Notes under the pieces: model-generated
The model's input: the letters and a program-made list of their open reading frames with translations, nothing else
Told to the model about the DNA's origin: nothing
Database searches by the model: none
Translations under genes and position numbers: made by a program
Shown: piece after piece, positions 32,931-40,828 of the stretch
Layout of the letters: every line of letters starts with the position of its first letter
Position numbering within the stretch: position 1 is the stretch's first letter
NCBI GenBank assembly: GCA_035295745.1
Contig: DATGIL010000037.1
Span: 1 to 44,802 of the forward strand
DNA: 44,802 bases
Source: JAIQFL01 sp035295745
GTDB taxonomy: Bacteria > Acidobacteriota > Terriglobia > Bryobacterales > Bryobacteraceae
Direction: 5' to 3'

Positions 32931-33617
32931 ATGAGCAAGAAGTGGTATAACCTCTTCGTCTCTGTGAATCCATCGCCAGAGGAGCAGGGCAATCCGGACG
33001 ATCCTGCCGCGGAGCCGGCGCCTGCCAATGCAGCTCAAGCCATTGCCGATATCGCCGCCAGCACCGCGGTGATTTCTCCGTCCCAGTTCGCCTCCACTCC
33101 AGCCAACACGACGTCCTTCAATGAGATTTATGAAGCCGCGGAGATTCACCCTCCAGCGCACGGCTTCACCATCATGAAGGTGGGGGAAATGCTGCGAAGT
33201 GAGCATATCCGCAGTCTTCCCAAGGAAGTGAAGCGAAGTTCGGTACTAGTGGCTCTAGAGGCATCCGGCGCGCCACTTGAAGACGTCATTCAGGACGCCG
33301 TGAAACGGGATCGGGCCCTGGATACCTTCGAACGCGTGCAAGAGAAAGCCCTGGCCGAACTGGAGGCCCGCAAATTGCAGGAAAATCAGCAGATCCAGAC
33401 AGAGATGGACCGCGTCACCGCCGAGTACCGCGCCCGTATCCAGGCTAACAATGAGGCCATCGCCAAGGAGAAGGATCGATTCTTCACCTGGCGGACGAAG
33501 AAGCAGGAAGAGGAACAAAAGATCTCGGATGCCGTATCCTATTTCGTTACGGTGAACCCGATCACGACCGGCGGGACCGCGGCGCCGCCGGCTCCATCGA
33601 ATAACTCCGTAAAGTAG
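32931..33617 (+). CDS. Coiled-coil protein, first gene of the PspA/ABC/AAA operon
   Basis: A 228-residue protein with no family I recognise. Residues 15-70 are Ala/Pro/Ser/Thr-rich and probably disordered. Residues 80-125 form a compact helical segment (HGFTIMKVGEMLRSEHIRSL, KEVKRSSVLVALEASGAPLE). Residues 125-205 are a long charged coiled coil (FERVQEKALAELEARKLQEN, KDRFFTWRTKKQEEEQKISD). The tail is again Pro/Ser-rich. It has no signal peptide, so it is cytoplasmic. Position 22 bp ahead of pspA suggests it partners PspA, perhaps as a regulator or adaptor (inference). Confidence 0.8.
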   Translation: MSKKWYNLFVSVNPSPEEQGNPDDPAAEPAPANAAQAIADIAASTAVISPSQFASTPANTTSFNEIYEAAEIHPPAHGFTIMKVGEMLRSEHIRSLPKEVKRSSVLVALEASGAPLEDVIQDAVKRDRALDTFERVQEKALAELEARKLQENQQIQTEMDRVTAEYRARIQANNEAIAKEKDRFFTWRTKKQEEEQKISDAVSYFVTVNPITTGGTAAPPAPSNNSVK

Positions 33618-33639
33618 CCGTGGAAAGGGAGCTTTCTGT

Positions 33640-34371
33640 ATGTGGAGACGTTTGTCTCGCATGTTCCGTTCATTCGTGGGTTTCTTCATATCCGTGGGAG
33701 AAAACCCGGAGTTGATTCTGGAGCAGAATATCCGGGATATGAATGACCAGGTGCCCCGGATGAATGAGAGCATCGCAATGGTCAAAGCCAACGTGACCCT
33801 TCTGGAGAAGGAGGAGGCGCGTTATAAAGTTCAGACGCAGGAACTGACCTCGAAGGTGAAGGCCGCCATCCAGGGCGGACGCGACGATCTGGCCGGCAGT
33901 TTCGCGATGCAGCTGGAACAGGCCCGCGGCGCTCTGGCGCGCAATCAGGGACAATTGCAGACTGCCCGCGCCGCGTTCGATAAGGCCCTGGCTGTGAAGA
34001 AGGCCTTCATGATCGAGAAGGAGCGCAAGACTCAGGAGGCCATGAACGCGATCCGCGACTATCGCCGTGCGCAGTGGCAGAAGAAGGTGGCCGATTCGAT
34101 GGAGTCCTTCCAGGTAGCAGGCATCAGCGCGACCCACGACGAGATGGTTCAAAAGATCGAGGAGCAGACCGCCGTCAACGAGGCGCGGATGGAGATGGCG
34201 CTCGGCAACGTGGATCAGCAAAAGATGAAGATCGAGGAAGAAGCCCAGCAGATGCAGGCCAACGAACTGGTCAAACAGTTCAAGGCGGAGATGGGGTTGA
34301 TCTCGCCGCAGGCATCCCCTGGACCACCGCAGAAAACCATCGGTGGAACAGAAGCTCAAAAGACTACGTAG
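33640..34371 (+). CDS. pspA: PspA/Vipp1-family (bacterial ESCRT-III) membrane-remodelling protein
   Basis: A 243-residue, almost wholly helical protein. The N-terminal amphipathic helix (LSRMFRSFVGFFISVGENPE) is the membrane-binding helix of PspA/IM30. Then ILEQNIRDMNDQVPRMNESI, the long hairpin with ARYKVQTQELTSKVKAAIQG, QGQLQTARAAFDKALAVKKA, and the later helices (MVQKIEEQTAVNEARMEMAL) follow the family plan. PspA proteins form rods or rings on the inner membrane, are homologous to eukaryotic ESCRT-III, and repair or remodel damaged membrane. A ribosome site (aaaggga) precedes ATG 33640. Being encoded with an AAA+ ATPase and an ABC transporter is the unusual point. Confidence 0.88.
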   Translation: MWRRLSRMFRSFVGFFISVGENPELILEQNIRDMNDQVPRMNESIAMVKANVTLLEKEEARYKVQTQELTSKVKAAIQGGRDDLAGSFAMQLEQARGALARNQGQLQTARAAFDKALAVKKAFMIEKERKTQEAMNAIRDYRRAQWQKKVADSMESFQVAGISATHDEMVQKIEEQTAVNEARMEMALGNVDQQKMKIEEEAQQMQANELVKQFKAEMGLISPQASPGPPQKTIGGTEAQKTT

Positions 34372-34391
34372 CTTGAATAGGGATACATCAC

Positions 34392-35969
34392 ATGGCCGTC
34401 AAAATTGAAAAGGGCGGAAAGATCCTCCTTTTCCTCATGGGTTTAGGTCTGGTAGCCGTCGGTCTGAACCGTTACGGCTACCTCGATTTGGGCAGTCTGG
34501 GTTCGAAACTGTCCAAATCCGGATCAGGATCGGGGCCGTCGGATACGAAGGTCGATCCAACCCAACCCCTTCCGAGTTCTAAAGGAACGAGCGATGTTCG
34601 CGTGCGCGTGAACATCTGGGTGGGCTGCGTCGCGGGCCTGGTAGCCAATGGTGGACTGGACACTGTGGCCGGTTCGATTTACGCCGAAAAAGGACTCAAG
34701 GTCAGCTTCAAGATCATCGATGACTGGACCGAAGGCGCGGCCGCGCTGGCTACCAACAACGTAGACATCATGCTCACCACCGCCGACGTGTGGGCGAAAG
34801 ACTTCGGGCAGTTTCAGGACAAGGGCGTAGGTGCGCACGCCATTTACATGGTGGATTGGTCGCGCGGCGCCGATGGCGTCATCGGGCGGCAGGGGATCAA
34901 CAGCATTGAGGATCTGGCCGGGAAGACGGTGGCATTTGCGCAGTACACGCCATCGCACTTCCTGTTGTGGAATGGCCTGAAGGAATCCGGCCTCTCCACC
35001 GAGCAGCGCAACGAGATCTTCAACAAGGCGATTCACACCAAAGACGGAATCGAGCCCGCGACTCTCTTTGCGCAGCAGAAGGTGGATGCGGCGGTGGCCT
35101 GGGATCCGGACATGAGCGACGCCGTCACCAAGCGCGCCGGTTCGAAGAAGATTTACGACACCAAGGTCGCCAACAAGCTGATCGCCGATATTCTGGTGGT
35201 AAGCGACCGCTATGCGGCGGACAATGCCCAGACCATCGTCAAATTCATTCAGGGCTGGCTCGAGGGCGTGCAGTTCATCCAGGACAAGCCGGCGCGCGCT
35301 TACACATTGATCGGCACGATCAAGGACTTCAACATTCCGGAAGACCTGGCGAAGACGATGCTGCAAGGCGTGAAACTGGTGGACTACGCGGACAACCAAT
35401 CGTTCTTCGGAACGGCCGGGGCCGATTCCGATTACGCCAATATCTTCAAAATGGCGCAGGAGATGTACCGGGAATTGCGGCTGATCAAACGCGTTTCCGA
35501 TGCCGAGTCGAGTGTAGACCGCCGCTATCTGGCGGCCTTGAACGGGAAATTCTCCGCCAAGCTCAGCGAGGCGCCGATCACCTACCAGGAGCCTCCCAAG
35601 AGCGCGGTTCCGATTGCCACACAGCGGCGCGCGATCTACTTCGACGCGAATTCAGCCAAAATGGGGCTGGATTCCCGCGCTGTGGTGGACGAGATTGGCG
35701 GCTTCATGCGCGCCTACGAGAACACGATCGTGGATATCGATGGCAACACCGACGCCACCGGTTCTCGTGAGCTCAACATGTCTCTCTCCAAACAGCGGGC
35801 CGACGCAGTGAAGGAGTATCTCGTCGATAAATATCACTTTCCGCCGGAGCGAATCCGTACCAAGGGCAACGGTCCGGACAATCCGGTGGCGAACAACGAC
35901 ACGCCGGAAGGGCGTGAGAAGAACCGCCGCACCGATATCAAGGTTTACCCCAACCCGGCCAAATCGTGA
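34392..35969 (+). CDS. Membrane-anchored substrate-binding protein fused to an OmpA peptidoglycan-binding domain
   Basis: A 525-residue fusion. Residues 10-28 are an N-terminal membrane anchor (ILLFLMGLGLVAVGL) with no lipobox. Residues about 70-375 are a NitT/TauT-type periplasmic binding fold: WVGCVAGLVANGGLDTVAGS, AALATNNVDIMLTTADVWAK, INSIEDLAGKTVAFAQYTPS, VDAAVAWDPDMSDAV. Residues about 415-520 are an OmpA C-terminal domain (AIYFDANSAKMGLDSRAVVD, NTDATGSRELNMSLSKQRAD, GREKNRRTDIKVY) with the Asp and Arg that bind diaminopimelate. The protein would bridge inner membrane and cell wall. Its stop overlaps the permease GTG (GTGA), which ties it to that transporter. Confidence 0.9.
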   Translation: MAVKIEKGGKILLFLMGLGLVAVGLNRYGYLDLGSLGSKLSKSGSGSGPSDTKVDPTQPLPSSKGTSDVRVRVNIWVGCVAGLVANGGLDTVAGSIYAEKGLKVSFKIIDDWTEGAAALATNNVDIMLTTADVWAKDFGQFQDKGVGAHAIYMVDWSRGADGVIGRQGINSIEDLAGKTVAFAQYTPSHFLLWNGLKESGLSTEQRNEIFNKAIHTKDGIEPATLFAQQKVDAAVAWDPDMSDAVTKRAGSKKIYDTKVANKLIADILVVSDRYAADNAQTIVKFIQGWLEGVQFIQDKPARAYTLIGTIKDFNIPEDLAKTMLQGVKLVDYADNQSFFGTAGADSDYANIFKMAQEMYRELRLIKRVSDAESSVDRRYLAALNGKFSAKLSEAPITYQEPPKSAVPIATQRRAIYFDANSAKMGLDSRAVVDEIGGFMRAYENTIVDIDGNTDATGSRELNMSLSKQRADAVKEYLVDKYHFPPERIRTKGNGPDNPVANNDTPEGREKNRRTDIKVYPNPAKS

Positions 35970-36820
35970 GCATTCAACAGCTCTTAGAAATCCGCAGGGA
36001 AATTCCCCGGCGCACGCGTGTGGTCCTGGCGATTGTGAGCTGGACGCTCGTGATTGCATTTTGGTACGTATTGACGTTGCCGGCGTTGAAGCTTCTCCCG
36101 CCGTTCTCGGTTCCGCAGCCGATCGGGGTGGTGGGAGCGTTTTTTCGCCTGTGGACGGAGTACGACCTGGCCGCCAATGTGTTTCAGAGCTGGTGGCGCA
36201 TCGCTCAGGCGTTCGTGTGGGCGGCGGTGATCGCGATTCCGCTGGGCTTGCTGATGGGCGGATTCAAGTGGCTGCACGACCTGGTGAATCCGGTGGCGGA
36301 GCCGATGCGCTCGATGCCCATCACGGCGTTCATGCCGGCGTTTATCGGACTGCTCGGAATAGACGAAAGGAGCAAGGTCGCGTTTCTGTGGTTTGGCATG
36401 TTCTTTTACCTGCTGGCGGTGGTGGTGGAAGAGGCCAATCGCGTGGATAACGCGCTCATCGAGACGGCTTTCACGTTGGGAGCGAATCGGCGCCAGGTGT
36501 TGTGGTTGATGTTCCGGGCGTCGTTTCCGGCGATCTTCGGATCGTTTCGGATCTTGTACGATCTGGGATGGACGTACGTGATTCTGGCCGAGATCGTGAA
36601 CGCACGGAAGGGCGTGGGGTATATGGTGGAGGCGGCGCGCAAAGTGCTCGACTTCGATCGTGTGTACGCGGGGATTATCGCGATCGGACTGGCGGCGTTT
36701 TTCTTCCGCTATCTGCTCACGCTATTGGAGCACTGGCTGTTTCCGTGGCGGCGCGTGGCGCCGCAGACGAATCAACCCGCCGTGGCGCACGCCGCCGCCA
36801 AGGTGCAACATGCCAAATAG
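35966..36820 (+). CDS. ABC transporter permease, NitT/TauT (SsuC) type
   Basis: A 284-residue inner-membrane permease of the BPD_transp_1 fold starting at GTG 35966, overlapping the previous stop. It has about six membrane helices (VVLAIVSWTLVIAFWYVLTL, VWAAVIAIPLGLLMGGF, FLWFGMFFYLLAVVVEEA and others). The EAA loop that docks the ATPase is ETAFTLGANRRQVLWLMFRA. Family members move nitrate, taurine, sulfonates or thiamine precursors. The substrate is not evident, and the binding protein is a peptidoglycan-tethered fusion rather than a free one. A repeat-filled 210-bp gap separates it from the ATPase gene. Confidence 0.92.
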   Translation: MSIQQLLEIRREIPRRTRVVLAIVSWTLVIAFWYVLTLPALKLLPPFSVPQPIGVVGAFFRLWTEYDLAANVFQSWWRIAQAFVWAAVIAIPLGLLMGGFKWLHDLVNPVAEPMRSMPITAFMPAFIGLLGIDERSKVAFLWFGMFFYLLAVVVEEANRVDNALIETAFTLGANRRQVLWLMFRASFPAIFGSFRILYDLGWTYVILAEIVNARKGVGYMVEAARKVLDFDRVYAGIIAIGLAAFFFRYLLTLLEHWLFPWRRVAPQTNQPAVAHAAAKVQHAK

Positions 36821-36832
36821 GGAAGCAGAGGC

Positions 36833-37005
36833 GTGGCGCAACACTCGTGTTTGCCGCGTCGATACTCATCGCGACGCTTTGCGGATGGCCACCAAGTCTG
36901 CGGTGCGAAGGGACCTCGAGGCTATCCCCGTGACGCGAGCACGCCACGAAAAATCTCGACAGAGTATTGAGACGGCAAACAGTGAGTGTTTGCCCACGTC
37001 GTCGC
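36833..37005. repeat. Palindromic intergenic repeat, copy 3 (split), inside the operon
   Basis: The left part (36833-36884) begins gtggcgcaacactcgtgttt and continues with a tgccgcgtcga/tcgcgacgc stem. The right part (36949-37005) has tctcgac...ttgagacggcaaac and a gtgagtgtttgcccac end. Both halves match copy 2 (27829-27898), and the right part matches copy 1 (7731-7786). About 65 bp of other sequence lies between them. The element fills the gap between permease and ATPase genes. Confidence 0.7.
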
Positions 37006-37029
37006 TCAGAGGCAGCTTGGGGTGCGGGC

Positions 37030-37857
37030 ATGAATGAACGCAAGATGCGCATCTCTCTCCGCAATGTCTCGCGGAGCTTCCAGTCTCCCAGCGGCGAGCG
37101 CATACAGGCTATTCACGACATCAACTTCGATGTGGAAGATCAGTACACTGCCGACGGCCGCGATATCGGCGAATTCCGAGTCCTGCTCGGCCCCTCGGGG
37201 TGCGGCAAATCGACCATCCTGCGACTGATCGCCGGCCTCGATCATCCCGATACCGGCGAGGTGCTCGTCAAAGGCCAGCCCGTGTCGCGGCCCGGAAAAG
37301 ATCGAGGCATGGTCTTCCAGAAATACACTTCGTTTCCCTGGCTGACCATCGAGGAGAATGTCGGATACGGGCTCAAGATCAATGGCGTTCCACAAGCGCA
37401 GCGCGAACAGACCGTGGCCAAACTGATTCAACAGGTGGGACTCTCGGGCTTCGAAAAGTCGTATCCCGACACACTCTCCGGAGGTATGCAGCAGCGCGTG
37501 GCGATCGCGCGCACGCTGGCGCTGCGGCCGGGCGTCATTTTGATGGACGAGCCGTTTGGCGCATTGGATGCCCAGACTCGTAGCGACATGCAGGAGCTTC
37601 TGCTGAAAATCTGGGACGAGTCTGCGAGCACGATCCTGTTTGTGACTCACGATGTAGATGAAGCACTCTACCTGGCCGACCGGATTTTCGTCCTTTGCTC
37701 CCGACCCGGTACAATTATTGAGGATGTTCCTGTGCCCTTTGGCCGCCCGCGAGACCAGTCTGTGAAACAGAGAAGCGAGTTTCGGGATCTGCAGCAGCAC
37801 GTCCTGGGCGCTCTGCGCCGCGCGCCCGGTCAAGGCCAGGTTCGAGTGAGCGTGTAA
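37030..37857 (+). CDS. ABC transporter ATPase, NitT/TauT (SsuB/TauB) type
   Basis: A 275-residue ATPase from ATG 37030 (ATG 37045 is an alternative). Walker A is LLGPSGCGKSTILRLIAG, the Q-loop is GMVFQKYTSFPWLTI, the signature is DTLSGGMQQRVAIARTLA, Walker B is GVILMDEPFGALDAQTR and the switch His is in LFVTHDVDEALYLADRI. It has an extra 8-10 residues before Walker A (EDQYTADGRDIGEFR) compared with typical TauB proteins. It powers the permease encoded 210 bp upstream. The next gene starts directly after its stop (TAAATG), so the ATPase and the two following genes remain one unit. Confidence 0.95.
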   Translation: MNERKMRISLRNVSRSFQSPSGERIQAIHDINFDVEDQYTADGRDIGEFRVLLGPSGCGKSTILRLIAGLDHPDTGEVLVKGQPVSRPGKDRGMVFQKYTSFPWLTIEENVGYGLKINGVPQAQREQTVAKLIQQVGLSGFEKSYPDTLSGGMQQRVAIARTLALRPGVILMDEPFGALDAQTRSDMQELLLKIWDESASTILFVTHDVDEALYLADRIFVLCSRPGTIIEDVPVPFGRPRDQSVKQRSEFRDLQQHVLGALRRAPGQGQVRVSV

Positions 37858-38691
37858 ATGGCCGAGGATAAAGGGGACGGCCCCAATTACATAAAAGAGG
37901 CCTTCCTCTGGCAGTACAACAAAATCGTGATGATCGGCGCGGTGGCGTTCGCCGTAGTATCGGGCAGCGCCCTGCCTCTGCTGCTGGGCGCCGGCCTGGA
38001 AATGATGTACCTGAGTACGATTCCGAACAATAAACGATTCCAACGGCTGGTCCGGTCATGGAAGTTCGATGAAGACAAGCGCGAGCGCGAGAAGAGTCTC
38101 AGTGCGCTGTTTTACGAACTGCCTCAGGAGATGCGGGCGCGCTATGCGAATCTGGATACGCTTTGCCGCGCCATCCGCCAGAATTACACCCGGCTCAACG
38201 CCAATTCGCAGATGTTTGTCGACCAGATGGAGAGCAAGCTCGAGGGCCTGTCACAATCTTACATCCGCCTGCTCAATTCGGCGTTCCAGCATCGCGAATA
38301 CCTGCGCGTCACCAATCTCGATCAGATCAAGCGGGAATACGCGCAGTTGGAGAAGAATCTTCCTTCGGACCCGCCCAAAGTGCAGGAGATCAACCGCAAA
38401 CGCGTCGAGATCCTCAAGAAGCGCGTGGAGAAGTACACGAAGGTGACGGAGAATCGCCAGGTGATTGACGCGCAGTGCGCGGCCATCGAAGACGTCCTGC
38501 AGTTAATCCGCGATCAATCCGTGACCATGCGCGATCCGCAGACGATCAGCGATCATCTCGACAACCTGGTGAAGGACGTCGAGGCGACCGAGGAGACGGT
38601 GCGCGACGTGGAGGCGATCTTCGATCTGTCGCCGCTGGCTACCCAGGAGTACGAGCAAAGCCCCGAGGCGCGCACGCGGATAAGGAACTGA
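37858..38691 (+). CDS. Membrane-anchored coiled-coil protein of unknown function
   Basis: A 277-residue protein with no family I recognise. Residues 22-52 hold a hydrophobic segment, probably a membrane hairpin or one helix (IVMIGAVAFAVVSGSALPLL, then GAGLEMMYLSTIP). The rest is a long charged helical region (KFDEDKREREKSLSALFYEL, INRKRVEILKKRVEKYTKVT, DHLDNLVKDVEATEETVRDV) with coiled-coil character. Its start touches the ATPase stop. By position it may link the ABC transporter at the membrane to PspA or to the AAA+ ATPase that follows 15 bp later (inference). Confidence 0.85.
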   Translation: MAEDKGDGPNYIKEAFLWQYNKIVMIGAVAFAVVSGSALPLLLGAGLEMMYLSTIPNNKRFQRLVRSWKFDEDKREREKSLSALFYELPQEMRARYANLDTLCRAIRQNYTRLNANSQMFVDQMESKLEGLSQSYIRLLNSAFQHREYLRVTNLDQIKREYAQLEKNLPSDPPKVQEINRKRVEILKKRVEKYTKVTENRQVIDAQCAAIEDVLQLIRDQSVTMRDPQTISDHLDNLVKDVEATEETVRDVEAIFDLSPLATQEYEQSPEARTRIRN

Positions 38692-38706
38692 CCAGCAGCT
38701 TCGATC

Positions 38707-40440
38707 ATGGCTTCCACCACCTCTCAACTTGACGGGTTGCCCGGCTGGGCCCGGGAACTCTCCGAGAAGTATTATTCCGGCGTAACGTCGATGTTCGTGT
38801 TGCACGGCAACGTGCGCGACCTGGCGCCCTGGAAACGGCCCACGGCTATAGAGTTTTTTCCGTTGCAGCGGTTCCTGCGTGAGGCGCTGTTCCGGGCGCG
38901 CGACCTGGTGTTGTTCTACGACCGGGGAGGCGGTCTCAGCTTCGGCAATCCGGATATGAAGGCGGATTTCGAACGTGCCTTGGCCGGATACGACAGCTTC
39001 CACGGGACTACTTTCGCCAAGGGTTTGCCGCGGAATCCAGACGGCGTTCTGAACATCCTCGACAACTACCTCCGGCTGCGGCTGGTGGACAACAAGAAGA
39101 TCGCGGTGGTGATCGATTTTGCCGAGACGATCGCCCCGGCGGGTGATAGTTCGGGCATGCCGGCAGAGGACCGAAACTCGCTCGTCATTCTGAAGCGCTG
39201 GGCGCAGAATCCCGTCTTTCTCCAGGCGGATGTGACCTTCTGCCTGATCGCCGAGAATCTGATCGAGCTGAATCTCGGGCTGGTGCAGAATCCAGGGGTA
39301 GCGGCGATTCAAGTTCCGCTGCCATCCGAAGACGAGAGACTCGACTTCATTCGTGTACAGGCTGCGGCACGTCCCCTGCCTGCCGGTTCTGATGTCAGTC
39401 CAGAGGCACTGGCTACTTTGACCGCGGGCCTGAAACGCGTGCAGTTGCAGGGGCTGATGTCCGGTGCGGTGGAGAATCAACAGCCGCTCACCATGAAGTT
39501 CCTGGCGAGGCGCAAGAAGGATCTGATCGAAGCCGAATCGGGCGGCCTGCTCGAGTTCATACAGAGCCGCTTCGACCTGTCGATGGTGGCGGGTCACGAA
39601 CCCGCGAAACAGAAGCTGTACGACGCAGCCCGCGCGGTTCGTGCAGGCAAGACTGACGTGGTTCCGATGGGGTATGTAATCTGCGGACCGGTCGGCACCG
39701 GCAAGACCTTTCTGACCACCTGTTTTGCCGGCGAGATCGGCATTCCCGCTGTCACCCTGAAAAATTTCCGCAGCATGTGGCAAGGCGTCACTGAAGGGAA
39801 CCTGGAACGGATCCTGAACCTGTTAAAGGCCATGAGCCCGATCGCGGTGATTGTGGATGAAGCCGATGCGCAACTGGGCAACCGCTCGGCATCGGGCGAT
39901 AGCGGCGTATCGAACCGCGTCTTCGCGCAGATCGCGCAGTTCATGGGTAATACCGAATTGCGTGGCAAGGTAATCTGGTTCCTGCTGACGTCGCGGCCGG
40001 ATTTACTTCCGGTCGACCTGAAGCGCCAGGGGCGAGCGGAGGAGCACATCGCGCTGTTTTACCCCCACACCGATGCCGAGCGGCTGGCCATGTTTCGCGC
40101 CATGCAGAAGAAGTGCGGAATGAAGATCGAATCCGCCGAAGCGGAGCAGTTCTTTGTGCAGCACTCGTCGGGACTATCGGGCGCGGATGTGGAAGCGATT
40201 CTGACCCGCGCCCGGATGAAGAGCGCACTGGAGAACGGCGCGGCGATCGCGGCGGCCGACATCCAGGCCGCGATCGAAGACTTCATTCCGCCGTCGTACC
40301 CCACTGAAATCGAGTTGCAGACGCTCTACGCAGTGCTGGAGTGCACCAGCCGAAGCCTCCTGCCGGAGGCATACCGTCTGATGGACCGTGGAGAACTGGT
40401 TCGCCGGACCAACGAACTCTCGGCGCTGACGAAAATCTGA
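38707..40440 (+). CDS. AAA+ ATPase with a degenerate first module (Ycf46-like layout)
   Basis: A 577-residue cytoplasmic ATPase. The first half (residues 1-225) looks like an AAA module that has lost its P-loop but keeps a Walker-B-like strand (KKIAVVIDFAE, 130-140) and a sensor-like VTFCLIAENLIEL. The second half is complete: Walker A GPVGTGKT (327-334), Walker B VIVDEAD (381-387), sensor LLTSRPDLLP (426-435), candidate arginine fingers in DLKRQGR, and a lid helix (SSGLSGADVEAILTRARMKS). The layout recalls cyanobacterial Ycf46, and the active module recalls Vps4/FtsH-class unfoldases. Last gene of the operon; it may disassemble or remodel the PspA polymer as Vps4 does ESCRT-III (inference). 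Confidence 0.9.
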   Translation: MASTTSQLDGLPGWARELSEKYYSGVTSMFVLHGNVRDLAPWKRPTAIEFFPLQRFLREALFRARDLVLFYDRGGGLSFGNPDMKADFERALAGYDSFHGTTFAKGLPRNPDGVLNILDNYLRLRLVDNKKIAVVIDFAETIAPAGDSSGMPAEDRNSLVILKRWAQNPVFLQADVTFCLIAENLIELNLGLVQNPGVAAIQVPLPSEDERLDFIRVQAAARPLPAGSDVSPEALATLTAGLKRVQLQGLMSGAVENQQPLTMKFLARRKKDLIEAESGGLLEFIQSRFDLSMVAGHEPAKQKLYDAARAVRAGKTDVVPMGYVICGPVGTGKTFLTTCFAGEIGIPAVTLKNFRSMWQGVTEGNLERILNLLKAMSPIAVIVDEADAQLGNRSASGDSGVSNRVFAQIAQFMGNTELRGKVIWFLLTSRPDLLPVDLKRQGRAEEHIALFYPHTDAERLAMFRAMQKKCGMKIESAEAEQFFVQHSSGLSGADVEAILTRARMKSALENGAAIAAADIQAAIEDFIPPSYPTEIELQTLYAVLECTSRSLLPEAYRLMDRGELVRRTNELSALTKI

Positions 40441-40585
40441 GCGCTGCCCGAGGCTAACGATCTTTAATCGCTTGATCCCCGAATTGGGTGGCTGCGGTAG
40501 CCTGCGCAGTCTATCGAACTTTGCGGCGTATCAGCGCAAGATGGAGTTGTAAGCGGGCAGGAAGTTCCGCCAGAAAGAGAAGAAA

Positions 40586-40828
40586 ATGAAGAAGATCCTA
40601 CTCACCTTTGCGCTTGCAATTGCCGCCATGCCGTTGACTTATGCCGCCACCAAACCGGCGGCTGTAACGCCAGTGAAGACCAGTTCCGTCAGGAGAAGCA
40701 AGGGCGTCACCGGCAAGCACCACAGCAGCCGGAAGAGTTCCCGGCACGTCAGTCATCGGCGCAACTCCGGGAAGAGTGCCATTCACACCGCGAGCGTGCG
40801 CAAAGTAACTACCGTCAAGCCGAGATAA
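40586..40828 (+). CDS. Small, very basic secreted protein
   Basis: An 80-residue protein with a signal peptide (MKKILLTFALAIAAMPLTYA) and a mature part almost entirely of Lys, Arg, His, Ser and Thr (VRRSKGVTGKHHSSRKSSRH). An AGAGAAG purine stretch precedes ATG 40586. No fold is expected; it may bind nucleic acid, lipopolysaccharide or teichoic-like polymers, or be a periplasmic buffer protein. It resembles no family I can name. Its end overlaps the end of the convergent small gene by 14 bp. Confidence 0.6.
   Translation: MKKILLTFALAIAAMPLTYAATKPAAVTPVKTSSVRRSKGVTGKHHSSRKSSRHVSHRRNSGKSAIHTASVRKVTTVKPR

Noticed and set aside
32886..33640. Sigma-54/PspF-type control of the PspA operon
   Set aside because: No GG-N10-GC element was seen upstream; a sigma-70-like TTGACC/TACACT pair fits instead.
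32509..40440. The minus-strand frames inside the PspA operon, such as 33670-34359 and 34524-35399
   Set aside because: These are antisense shadows; the plus-strand genes have clear domains, ribosome sites and operon spacing.
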